A stretch of DNA of 64,000 nt, taken from assembly GCA_002110485.1 (NCBI GenBank), contig MOWL01000003.1, positions 372,001-436,000 on the forward strand, in the 5' to 3' direction. Under the pieces are notes generated by a model. That model had not been told where the DNA came from and searched no databases. It saw only the letters and a program-made list of their open reading frames with translations. The DNA comes from Emergomyces orientalis. Lineage: Eukaryota; Ascomycota; Eurotiomycetes; Onygenales; Ajellomycetaceae. Both the position numbers and the translations under genes were made by a program. This document shows, one piece after another, positions 1 through 9,428 of this stretch (positions within the stretch are counted from its first letter, which is position 1; every line of letters begins with the position of its first letter).

Positions 1-513
1 GACCGGGTCATTGCCATAAACTTGCGTGGCACGGTGGATCTGATACGACTGGTGTTGCCGCATCTGGCAGCTGTGGAGGGCGAAGGGGACGATGACGAGC
101 GGGGTGTCGTTGTGGTTGTGTCCAGCGTGGCTGCGTATGAAGGGCAGGTTGGGCAGTTGGCGTATTCGGCGAGCAAGGGGGCTGTTGCGGGGATTGTGTT
201 GCCGTTGGCGAGGGAGGTGGGGAGGTCCGCTGGGATTAGAGTTGTTGGTATTGCCCCAGGGGTGTTTCAGACGGGGATGACGGTGAGACCGAGGAAGGGT
301 CAGGCGGGTGGTTCAGGAGGGGGCGGTGGTGAAAAGAAGAGGCCGGGAGTTGCGGAACGGAGCGGGGCGAATAGTGGGATGATTGAGTATCCCCTGCGGA
401 TGGGGAGGCCGGAGGAGTTTGCGGAGTTTGTGCTGGGGTGTGTGAGGAATGGGATGGTTAATGGGAGTGTGTTTAGGTTGGATGGGGCAGTTAGGATGCC
501 GAGTAGGCTCTGA
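1..513 (+). CDS. Short-chain dehydrogenase, HSD10-like (3' end only)
   Basis: The reading frame is open from base 1, so the 5' part lies outside the window. About 170 C-terminal residues are visible. They show the SDR core: the strand ending in SSVAAYEGQVGQ carries the catalytic Ser, and YSASK is the YxxxK motif. IAPGVFQTGM follows, which is the usual PG motif after the active site. The wording around the Ser and Tyr is closest to 3-hydroxyacyl-CoA dehydrogenase type 2 (HSD10/17beta-HSD10), a mitochondrial NAD-dependent enzyme of branched-chain and short-chain acyl-CoA oxidation. A Gly-rich insert (around bases 300-330) in the substrate-binding loop is longer than in animal HSD10. The gene converges on UTP11. 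The family is certain from the motifs; the substrate is inferred from resemblance. Confidence 0.85.
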   Translation, partial: DRVIAINLRGTVDLIRLVLPHLAAVEGEGDDDERGVVVVVSSVAAYEGQVGQLAYSASKGAVAGIVLPLAREVGRSAGIRVVGIAPGVFQTGMTVRPRKGQAGGSGGGGGEKKRPGVAERSGANSGMIEYPLRMGRPEEFAEFVLGCVRNGMVNGSVFRLDGAVRMPSRL

Positions 514-799
514 GGCCAGGGCTTTTTGAGATCTGTAAAAATATTTAAATGGTCAGGCATGCAGGAGAAGTACTCCTTGCCTTTTTCGTCTTTCGCGCTT
601 CGTAGTTTGCTCGTCATTTCACAAAACCATCCCATATTTATTATTCTAGTTGCTTGCGCCTGTTGTAAACCTTCCCATGTATCCTTAGTCTATGGCCCAT
701 TCAGCAGGCCATCCCCACATCATAATTCAACATGAACAAAAACAAGAAAAGAAACAAGAAAAGAAAATCATTAAAAGAGGCAAAAGCAAAGGTCAAGCT

Positions 800-1753
800 T
801 CATTTCTTCCGCTCCCTAATCTTCCATTTAATCCCATACTTATTAACCCCGCCAACTGAATTTTCCATCTTCGCCCGTTGTCGATCTAGCTCCTGCTCCG
901 CTGCAACGAGCTCTTTATGTTGTACCCGTAGTGCCTCGACCTTCTTCATTCGTACCTCCGCCGCTCTCTTCTTCAATCTCCTTGCCGCCAACATCTCCTT
1001 CCTGGCCCGTTCCTCAGCTTCAATCTGTTTCTTCGATTTCTGTGCCTGTTTCTGTTTCTCCCTAGCCGACGGTTCCCTCTCTTTTCCCCCCTCGTAGTCA
1101 TCCTCCTCCTCCTCGCCGCTCCCAATCAGTAACCGCCTCTGTTCCTCCAACGAATCCGCAAATACAATCTTCCTCCCTTTACCCCCTTCAAGCACCCCAC
1201 TCATCCCATCCTGTAACCTAGCCTCCTGCTCCACCCCTTCAAGCTGCCTTCGTACTTTCTCCCCAACAACACGTAGATATCCTGCATCTTGCGTCTTAAG
1301 CAATTTAATCGCCTCATGGCTGAGATCCGCAGCTGTTTCCGAACCCCTTGCCCCATGACGACCTTGTCTCTTGGTTTTATCGGACATCATACCAAAAGCG
1401 AACTCGTCTGGGTTGCGGTCGCGTGCCTTCTCGCGGAGTCGTTGCAGTTTGGCCTTTTTGACATTGTAGTCCCGGGCGCGGAGTGAATAGTCCTGTACGT
1501 ATATCTCGTTAGTTCATTAATTCTTGTAAATGGAGCAAGAAAGGCATAAGGATAGACGGAGTCGAAAGTTTTTGTTCCTTGGATTGCCTCACGGGGGAGG
1601 GGTGTTTCCACGAAATGTTGCTCCACGAGCTAAATAGCTGAGTTTTGAAAATCTCACCTTGTGTTTCTCGAGGATACCCCATTTCTCGCGACCACTCAGC
1701 TGAGCCCGCTCACGGTGCGGCCGCCGTTGAACAGCATTCCGCATAGAAGACAT
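800..1753 (-). CDS. utp11: U3 snoRNP/SSU processome protein Utp11
   Basis: Two exons: 1753-1658 and 1492-800. The intron has GTGAG at the donor and ACAG at the acceptor. The product is 262 aa, the usual Utp11 length (about 250). The start is the ATG at 1753; a second ATG three codons later is also used by the family. The N-terminus (SSMRNAVQRRPHRERAQ), then EKHKDYSLRARDYN across the splice junction, and NPDEFAFGMMSDK are strongly conserved Utp11 signatures. The C-terminal half is highly charged and predicted to be helical or coiled coil, ending in a basic tail. Utp11 belongs to the small-subunit processome, which acts in the nucleolus on the 18S rRNA precursor with U3 snoRNA. The gene is divergent from CMC1. 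Confidence 0.95.
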
Positions 1754-2220
1754 GTTGGCAGTGGTGGACTTTGCAAGATCGGGGAACGGAGGTTGTTGCG
1801 CCCAAGAGCGATTAAACGAAAGGCAACGGCGATGTTACTACTGCAGCGCGAGTAATATAAATATTTTTAACTCCTATCGAGAGGCCGTAAAAACAAGCGT
1901 TGCTGTGTAAATGTTCGCATTTAAAAAATTATTGAAAGTTGTTGGCTTGAGATTGTTGATTTCGTGTCGAATTTTGCCATTTTTAGTCTCTGAGGAGAAA
2001 AAGCTTTGATGTTTCCGCCCGCAAATCCCAAACGCAACCAACCAACCTCCATGCAACGACAGGCGCCAATATACACCACGAAAACATCCCATAACAACGC
2101 CGCCCAACGCCCAATTGCATTTTATTTCTGAGTGAGAACTACATTAAATGCATTGAATACATCCGGAAGCCCAAAAATACCTGCGCATTCGTCGGCCCTC
2201 AACCCTTCCCCTCACCTACA
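1754..2220. promoter_or_regulatory. Divergent promoter, utp11 / cmc1
   Basis: This 467-bp stretch lies between the start codons of two divergently transcribed nuclear genes, one for ribosome biogenesis and one for a mitochondrial assembly factor. It is AT-rich in its middle (about 1855-1990). I see no convincing named binding site and no coding potential; its promoter role is inferred from position. Confidence 0.5.
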
Positions 2221-2963
2221 ATGGCCGCAAGCCCGACAACCTCCGCAGACACCACAACAACTCCGCCAACTCCCGCCTCTACATCACCGAGTGCAAATAT
2301 AAACCTGCGGAACCCCCTACCTCTATCTGCTGCGCAGGAAGCGCAAGTGAGAGATCTATATTATAAGCGGGTGAGGGGACATTGCGCGCCAGAGATCAAA
2401 GGTGAGTTTTGCGAGCGAAAAAAAAAAATGAAAACCATATATATAATATCTCAAAATTATTGTTTCATAGAGTGCAAATTGCAGTTTATCAGATGTATTC
2501 CTACATTTTTGCCTTACTTCATCAGCTGGATTCATAATGCTCTCACAACCTCTATACTCCCCGCCAACTCCTGCTCTATTCCAAACCTGACATCCCATTA
2601 CTTTCATCTTGAACTCCCGTATATCCATACACAATCAACATTGCTAACCAAATCCAACGAATCCCCCAAGCAGAATTCGCCGCCTGCGCCATAAACCGCA
2701 CCATAACCGCAACATGGGTGTGTCGCAAGCAACGTCTGGCCATGAACGCCTGCATGGTCGAGCACGCCAAGCCCGAAGAGGAGGATCGCGCGCGCGAAGA
2801 GTGGTTTGCCGGGCGTGAGGAGCGGAGGAGGAATCGGGAGCAGGAGGAAAAGAAGACGGAAGAGAGGCGACTGGAGGTTATACAGATGATGAGGGAGGAT
2901 GAGGACAGACGGAGAAAGGCGGAGGCAGAGAGTGGGAAGGGAAAGAAAGGGTGGTTTGGGTAG
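2221..2963 (+). CDS. cmc1: Cmc1-family twin CX9C mitochondrial protein
   Basis: Two exons: 2221-2401 and 2674-2963. The intron is 272 nt, with donor GTGAGT, branch GCTAAC at 2643-2648 and acceptor CAG. The product is 156 aa. Splicing creates the first CX9C motif (Cys55 and Cys65) across the junction; Cys77 and Cys87 form the second. This twin CX9C hairpin is the CHCH fold imported into the intermembrane space by Mia40. In yeast, Cmc1 stabilises newly made Cox1 and takes part in copper delivery to cytochrome c oxidase. The N-terminus is a Thr/Pro/Ser-rich stretch of about 30 residues. The C-terminal third is a long Glu/Arg-rich helix, as in other filamentous fungi. The family call is firm; the exact paralogue (Cmc1 rather than Cmc2) rests on length and motif spacing. 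Confidence 0.88.
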
Positions 2964-3530
2964 GAGGTTATATATACATATATATATGTGTATATATATA
3001 TATATATATATTTGAGGGGCTATTCGTTTTTGGGGCCACGCCGCTTATCTTGATTATGGATGCATTATTGGGTGTTGGTGGGAGTTATCCTTCGATTGGG
3101 TTCTTATTTTTTTGTTTAATTTTTTCTTTCCCATGAGGAATGTTAGGACGACGAGGGGAGGAAACTGTCTTTTGTTTTCTCCTTCCTTTTGCCCTTTCTG
3201 CTTGAAACCCTCTTTGTATAAATACAGTTTGTATTACTGGCGTTTAGATCTCCGCTAACAGGCCGTTCCATCCCTGAACATGTATTCTCCAACTCTTCTT
3301 CCATATTTTGTTTCTCACCCGTACCAAAACGCCCATCCGTATAGCAGCAGGTAGAAATGAAATGAAAATAAAACGCCCATCCCAAAACAAATACGAGCAT
3401 AATTATAGAATAACAATAAGAAAAAGATAGGTGAAAAGTCAAATGCAAGCAGACATAAGGCAGCGAGCAAATATTGCTAGCAATACCAACCCAAACCCAC
3501 CACCAATAGTTCAAGAGAAGTAAGGCGGTA
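2964..3530. other. Convergent 3' region cmc1 / taf9
   Basis: This 567-bp stretch separates two convergent genes. It contains an interrupted (TA)n microsatellite at about 2969-3012, directly after the CMC1 stop, and pyrimidine-rich DNA likely to be 3' UTR. Small open frames here resemble no family I know. Confidence 0.5.
2969..3012. repeat. (TA)n microsatellite
   Basis: An imperfect run of TA dinucleotides broken by CA and GTG, immediately downstream of the CMC1 stop codon. It could fold into an AU-rich hairpin in the CMC1 3' UTR. Confidence 0.9.
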
Positions 3531-4523
3531 TCAAACATCCGTCATCGTCTTATCCTCATCTCGCCGCTCCCCATCCAACCCTGCATCACCAAATATATCC
3601 TCCATTATCCCATCCCCATCCTCATCATCTTCCCCCTCCCCGCCTCCCTCCTTCGCAAAAGACCCCAACCCCGTCCCGCCAAGCTGCTGCTGCACATTAC
3701 TATTCCCATCAACGTCCATCTCCATCTCGCCATCCTCGTCCTCCTCCTCTTCCCCCTCGCTCTCCCACTCTTCCTTTAACCCCCAGCCAACTCCTGTCAA
3801 ACAAAACCGCTCAGGCGGCAGCCTCATCCCACCCATCATAACACTACTAGCAGCCGACGCCGCCGCTGCATTGGCCGCCGCCGCACCTCCAGCCCCGCCA
3901 TCAATCCCCCTCATAACACCAGGTAACATCATCCGATTCCTCTCGGCCGCAACATCCATAAGAAACTCCTTCGGCAGTCCCGGTTGAAACTGATAATGCA
4001 AGCGTGACGCAATGCTCATCCGCAGCGCGCCAAGGCTAACGGAGCTTAGATCCAGATTCCCCGGCTGCTGCTGGGCTCCCTGCGCTTTGCTATCCGCGCC
4101 GCCGCCTTTACCACCACCCGCAGTTTCCCCCGGATACCCCTCCGTAGCAAGGTAAACAGCATCCTGCAACGTGCTGGATGTATACCGGTAAGCGAAGTCG
4201 AGAAGCTGGAGGGGGACACGTTCTTGGTAGGCGGTTACGCCGAGGGAGGCGAGGAGCATGTGGATGAGACGGGCATCGCGCGGGCGGCGGGATTTCCCCG
4301 TGTCTTGTAGCGAGGTTGCGGGGAGGAGGGTTGGGTTGGCTGGGTTTATGGGGGCGGGGGCGGAAGCGGGGGTGGAAGGGGTGTTATTTGCGGCGGTGGT
4401 GGTATTGGGAAGGTTGCTTGCTTGGGAGGGATTGTTGTTGGCAGAGGATTGCGCGTCGGCCGGAGGTGTGAGAGGTTGTGTAGAAGGGGCGGATGCGCCT
4501 GGGTTTGGCCGTGGTGAGGTCAT
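3531..4523 (-). CDS. taf9: TFIID/SAGA subunit TAF9
   Basis: A single exon of 330 aa. After a Pro/Ala/Asn-rich leader of about 75 residues comes the TAF9 histone fold (about residues 80-125), with RPRDARLIHMLLASLGVTAY and then LLDFAYRY and the STLQDA helix. This is the H3-like fold that pairs with TAF6 in TFIID and SAGA. The segment RLHYQFQPGLPKEFLMDVAAERN matches the conserved helix after the fold. The C-terminus is acidic (runs of Glu and Asp) and separated from the fold by Gly/Ala-rich linkers. It is longer than yeast Taf9 (157 aa), as is usual in filamentous fungi. The gene is transcribed away from PAH1 and converges on CMC1. There is no sign of an intron. Confidence 0.93.
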   Translation of the reverse strand: MTSPRPNPGASAPSTQPLTPPADAQSSANNNPSQASNLPNTTTAANNTPSTPASAPAPINPANPTLLPATSLQDTGKSRRPRDARLIHMLLASLGVTAYQERVPLQLLDFAYRYTSSTLQDAVYLATEGYPGETAGGGKGGGADSKAQGAQQQPGNLDLSSVSLGALRMSIASRLHYQFQPGLPKEFLMDVAAERNRMMLPGVMRGIDGGAGGAAAANAAAASAASSVMMGGMRLPPERFCLTGVGWGLKEEWESEGEEEEDEDGEMEMDVDGNSNVQQQLGGTGLGSFAKEGGGEGEDDEDGDGIMEDIFGDAGLDGERRDEDKTMTDV

Positions 4524-5369
4524 GGTGTGATAGGTTTATTGGGCTGAGGCGCAATCGCGCAACCCTTTTGAAGTCGCGATGGCCGCCCTTTTGGGGGTTG
4601 TTACCCCCGCGCAGATGGTTAGGGTGAGGAGATTTGATCTGATCGTGTTACATATGTTTTTGACTGGAGTAGAATGTCGCTGGTAATGGGATGTAGCCCT
4701 TCAGTTAGAGTAATTGCGCAGAAGCTGGCGTATCAGATACCGGGAGTCTCATGTTATAGAAGCTGTGGGTGAAGGAAGTTGGAGAGCTTAAAAATGGATT
4801 AGGTAAGCATTGGTATTGGCCTAACTAACTGCATTAGGGTCAACGGGTATCACTGCTGACCAGCGGTTGAAGGAAGAGCGAATGAATAGCAAATATCAAC
4901 TGATAATATCAATCGAAAATATCAATTAGGCCTTCCACTTTGGCATTATTCTATCCATCAACTCTAAGAGTATTTGCTGAACGAAGAAAAAAAGAAGCCC
5001 AGATGTGGAGGAATAAACAATTCGGGCGCCTCGACAAAGAATTTCCGTCTATTCATGACCGACTTGGCCTGTATCTAGGAAGCTGTTACATGTAGCCTCT
5101 AGGTATGATTTAACAGCAAAAGGCGGGAAACAAAAAGGCAGTCATCTAGAAACAAAGGAAACAAAGGGAAAGGAAGTAAAATAAAATAAAAAACTCCCGC
5201 TAATGCAAGTTGCGCATGGAATCGGTAAAAACCCTCAATGATGAACTCCCCAACCAAACAAATCAATATCTCAGGGACCCGAACAAATGTACATCAAAAA
5301 AGAACTCCGACGTGCATGTGTATCTATCTGGTGGTACATTTTCGGCCCTGCCTTTCTCCAACAATTCCA
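4524..5369. other. Intergenic region, taf9 promoter / pah1 3' end
   Basis: This 846-bp stretch lies between two tandem minus-strand genes. It should hold the TAF9 promoter on its left and the PAH1 3' UTR on its right. The DNA is AT-rich at about 4880-5190 with A-runs. I see no gene, repeat or recognisable site. Confidence 0.5.
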
Positions 5370-7941
5370 TTACGCAGGCAATTCTTCGGGGTGCGTCCTC
5401 CCATTAATCGACATATTACCAAGCCTGACACCCCCGCCCGAGTCCGGATCCCCGTCTGCATCCCCGTTCGCGTCCGGTTCCAAATGCTTCCTATTTTCAA
5501 CTTCAAATCCGCCCTCCTTCTCCTCCTCCAAATCCGACGCCTCAGCCTGATCCTCAGACGCAAATTCCAACATCGAATCCGCCAAATCGCCTCCTTCCCC
5601 TCCAGGCTGTTGATGATCCATTGAGTCTCTCGAGATATAGCTATCACCCAAATAGTCACCATGGTCATATTCATCGTAAACTTCATTCTCGTCATCCCCA
5701 TCTTCAATACCCTCGTCTTCATCCTCTTCTTCATCCTCGCCGCCACTATCAACACTCGTATCCGTCGCAGAGAAATTCTCTAGATCCCTAGGCGCGTCTC
5801 GCCAATATGTGAAATCTGTGAAATCTTCCCCGCCTTCTTGGACAAGCATGCTGACGGGCGGGAAAAAGTGGTCGACAAGTTCGCGCATGGTCACGTAACT
5901 GCTCTTATACTTATTCAGACTGAGAAGGTCCAGTGAAACTTCCGCGTTTGAGTTGATTGTAAATATTCTCGACGAAGGGATATTCACAGATCGATAACTG
6001 AGCGCGTCAGTGAGTCGGTTGCCGAAACCAGCGTAGAAAGGGGTTTTCCGTCTACGGAAGAGACTCAGGATATCGCGTAGGCAGGCCATTTTGAAAACCT
6101 CAGGTTTCCTCAGGTATATCTCGCGCCTTAGAGCGGCTATTGTCCTGTCAGGGCTCATTATAACGGGGCCTTTGGGGAGTTTATAGCCTTCCTGGACAAT
6201 GCCGCTGAGGTAAGTTCGGGTTGTATCCGCTTGGCCTGTGGATCTGCTGGTTAAGTACATCAAATTGTATCCATTGCTAACAATATCCGTGTATAGCTTG
6301 GCGACACCAAGGTGAGTCCAATCACGGCCGATCATGTTCAGCACATGTCCAAGGGCATCAGACCTAGAAAGTATTGTATAAGCAGACCGAAACGTGAGAA
6401 GCAAAAGAAATGAGAATAAATGCAAAATGTAGCATACTTCGTAATTGTTCCATCAATATCAGAGATCACAATGGGCACTTTATAATTCCACAAATACATC
6501 GTTGCGGGGCAAGTGGCTTTATTGACACTGAAGGACATTTCATTCGCCCCAGGCTTCAGATTCAGCGCTTTCAACTGATCACTTGTCAACCTGAGCGTCT
6601 TGGCGTAGTTGCGACTCGGTTCCACGGTCTCCCCATCGATAGGCGTTTGCGGGGGGGTGAGAAATCCACCTTGGACATCGGAATGAGCACGATGATGTCT
6701 CTGAGTTAGTTGGTTTTCTCCTCCACTTTGTTCACTGTCGCTATGGTACCCCGGGTCGGAAACCGCATCCCCCATGGCACTAGTGGGGCGCAAAGATGTC
6801 AAAGTAGCCCTGCGGCTAGCAGCCTCCTTCGACTCCTCGCTGCTATAGATCCACAGGTTGCCGTGCTCATCAGCACCAATCAATGCTCCGATATCATAAT
6901 TGCCCTCAAGTTCCTCTGCAAGGATTTTTCGGGCGATCACTTCAGCTCGAAGCGCATCTTCGTCACTGCTCTTATAGCCCGTCATATCCAACATTAAATC
7001 TCCACTCTCTGTTACATGTGAGGGAATATTAGATATAGATAGCTTCCTAGAGAGGGCCATCGCTCGTGAAAGGGCTTCTTGGGGGGTTATGTGGGGGGGG
7101 CTACGAGACCGCTCGGATAACGGACTCTTATCTGGCGGCGAAGGAGGTCTCAGGGTGTCCTTAGCTCCAAATTCCACGGGTGGTCCAAGAGTCCTTGAAG
7201 TTGATTCAGTAGATAAATCCTCGGATCGAGCCCTGTCCAGCGTCGCTGGCGGCGCTAACCAAGGGGCATGGCGTACCGGATGAGACGTTTCGTTCTCTGA
7301 AGACCTCGAAAGTGGTGTCATGATTCCTATAAAAACAACCTATTAGCATAAGTAGACAAAAGCAGTGGTTGGTAGTAGCTATAACAAACCTAGATCGCTC
7401 TTGGCTCTCCCAGGCCCTGAGATATTGAGGGGTGGAGAGAGCTGGTCCCCGTCATTTGCTCCTCCTGTGTTATTCTCTTTATCAAATGTAAGGTCTAGAT
7501 AGTCAGGTTCTTGGAGAGGAGTGCCATTTTCACTCAGACCAGGCTTGGGGCTTGTGGCTGGGGAAACTAAAGGCGAAGTCTGTAGAGACTCAGGAATATC
7601 GTCTGAGGTTTCAAAGACAAAAAAAGCCTCCCCGCCTTCCCCGAGCTTCATAGCATAATCCTGTTTAACTCCATTTACTCGAAACTCCACCTTTTTCTCG
7701 TAAGGGCGAAGTAGCGAAAATTTGCCGAATCGAACATGAAACGGGGAACAGGCCAGGGTGCCTGGGGAACGAAGGAGTTGGTAATCAGCATAAGCCAGAG
7801 GTTCATGTAGTAACAGAAAATATCGGACTTACCATCCTCCTGCTCAATAACAATCACATCGATGGCTCCGCTGAGAGTAGCTGGATTGATAGAGTTCCAT
7901 GTTTTGGAAACCGAGCCGCTGATGCTCCGCACGTACTGCAT
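5370..7941 (-). CDS. pah1: Lipin-type phosphatidate phosphatase Pah1
   Basis: Four exons: 7941-7833, 7761-7390, 7326-6438 and 6363-5370, giving 787 aa. The N-terminal lipin domain begins at Met1 (MQYVRSISGSVSKTWN), with the SPFHVRFGKFSLL strand created by the first splice. The C-terminal catalytic domain has DIDGTITKSD, the DxDxT motif of Mg-dependent haloacid-dehalogenase phosphatases, split by the third intron after ACG AA. HVLNMIGRDWTHLGVAKLY, YLTSRSTGQA and PFYAGFGNRLTDALSYRSV are lipin hallmarks. The enzyme converts phosphatidate to diacylglycerol for triacylglycerol and phospholipid synthesis and moves between cytosol and the ER/nuclear envelope. Between the two domains lies a Ser/Pro-rich region with many SP and TP sites, where kinases control the yeast enzyme. 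The acidic C-terminal tail is expected to help in Nem1-Spo7 recognition. Confidence 0.96.
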
Positions 7942-8336
7942 GCCCGGATCGCTAGAAGGAAACTGAAATTACAATTTTATTGTTTGCCGAGCTCAAAGGC
8001 AGCTCCAACACATTCAGTCTAAGATCAAATTTCAAGGAGTGCTGTAAGGTGTATGGTTGAGGCAAAATGAACGGCGCGCGGGAAGCGGTTTCCTCAAAGC
8101 TGATGGGACATGGCCATGTGATGTGACAGAAACGATAGAGAGTGGGGGAGTGTAGTGGTAATTATGAAGGGGGTAATTAAGAATAGTATCTATATATAAG
8201 TACAGGATTAGACGAAGAGTATGAGTGAGTAGGAGAGAGTATGAGGAGAGACGAAGATAAGGATGTTGGGATATCCCACCACAGCCAGTTCTTTCTCCGA
8301 CGGCGAGCCCGAATACCAGGGAGAAATTGCTGCTGC

Positions 8337-8343
8337 TGAGTCA
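8337..8343. promoter_or_regulatory. TGAGTCA, AP-1/Gcn4-type site
   Basis: The heptamer TGAGTCA is the core recognised by bZIP factors of the Gcn4/CpcA class. It lies about 400 bp upstream of the PAH1 start codon. A single 7-mer can occur by chance, so its use is unproven. Confidence 0.2.
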
Positions 8344-9394
8344 GCTGGCTGGATTCTCATGTGATTTTGTTGGGGCGGGGCGATTTGGGCGGGTTCAACC
8401 CAACCTTCAACCCGTGTGGAGTTACTAGTATATAAATAACCTCACCCCTAAGATTCAACCACTTCTCAAGGGACCCCTTGTTAGTCAGAAATATTCATCC
8501 GCCAGCATGAGTAGCCGCAGCTAACTGATGTTTTAATTGTGGTTTTCATTTTCAGTTTCATCTTCATCATGCATCCCAGAAAAATATTTCAACCTCATAT
8601 CGTCTCTATGTGTCTCAGAATATCCGGAAGCGTTACCAGAGAACCAAGATACCCTGTATATATGCGGTCATGCTACGGGTGGAGGGGAGCAAACCGATAA
8701 TAACGCTCATACGATATATATATGCCTGAAAATAAACGATAAAGTTGTGGTAATTCGTAGTAGTTTCTACAGAACGAAAGCCACCAGGAAGTTCCTAGTT
8801 TGAATTGTGGGTAAAATATAAATGTTAAAACTTGCCGAGTACGGGTGATGAAATAAACGAAGATACTTTCATCAGATATAACCTCGAAGGTTAGTTAAGA
8901 ACTGAACTCCTTACACCAGAAATAGAAAGGTTAACGAGTCGAGTCGCCGAGATGGTGCTTTCATATACATTCGTATTAGCTAGCGTAGTAGTTAAACTCA
9001 TAACCAGAGTAGTGTCAAGATGGCATACCGCGTGTATTACCCACAATAATTAACATGGGAGAGAAGAAAAGTGACACCGCCATGTCCAGCAGCATAGATA
9101 TGAACTGGAATCACTTGATGGTTTTAAATACCACTCATCAGCCAAAAAAAAAATCTCTGTCATTCTCCAGCTTTTGAAGATCCCTACATAGGGCTGAGAA
9201 CAAGCCGAGGCCCGAGCCTGATTACGTGATGCAATGGGGCTGCAGAATCCCGGAACTTCGTTGATCCCGCTCCGAAAACCTAATCGAGGAGAAAGAGCCT
9301 CCAGGCACCTTAAACCATGCTCAGACAAAGTTGAGCTTTGATATCGAACACCACCGAAAGTCGCAAACGAATATCGCGGTCCTGCGGACGGGTC

Positions 9395-9415
9395 ATGGGT
9401 ATTAGGAATGTATAA
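9395..9415 (+). other. Upstream ORF before the FN3 gene
   Basis: ATG GGT ATT AGG AAT GTA TAA encodes six residues and ends 13 nt before the proposed start codon at 9429. If the leader begins upstream of 9395, this uORF could lower translation or favour the later in-frame ATG at 9480. Confidence 0.35.
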
Positions 9416-9428
9416 ACCACTACTTCTT

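Larger units (their letters stand above)
7942..9428. promoter_or_regulatory. Divergent region pah1 / FN3 gene
   Basis: This 1.5-kb stretch separates two divergent genes. A TATA-like run lies at about 8430-8437 and a TGAGTCA heptamer at 8337-8343. A 6-codon upstream ORF lies at 9395-9415, just before the FN3-gene start. Small open frames here (for example a minus-strand one at 9050-9328) match no family I recognise. The promoter function is inferred from position. Confidence 0.5.
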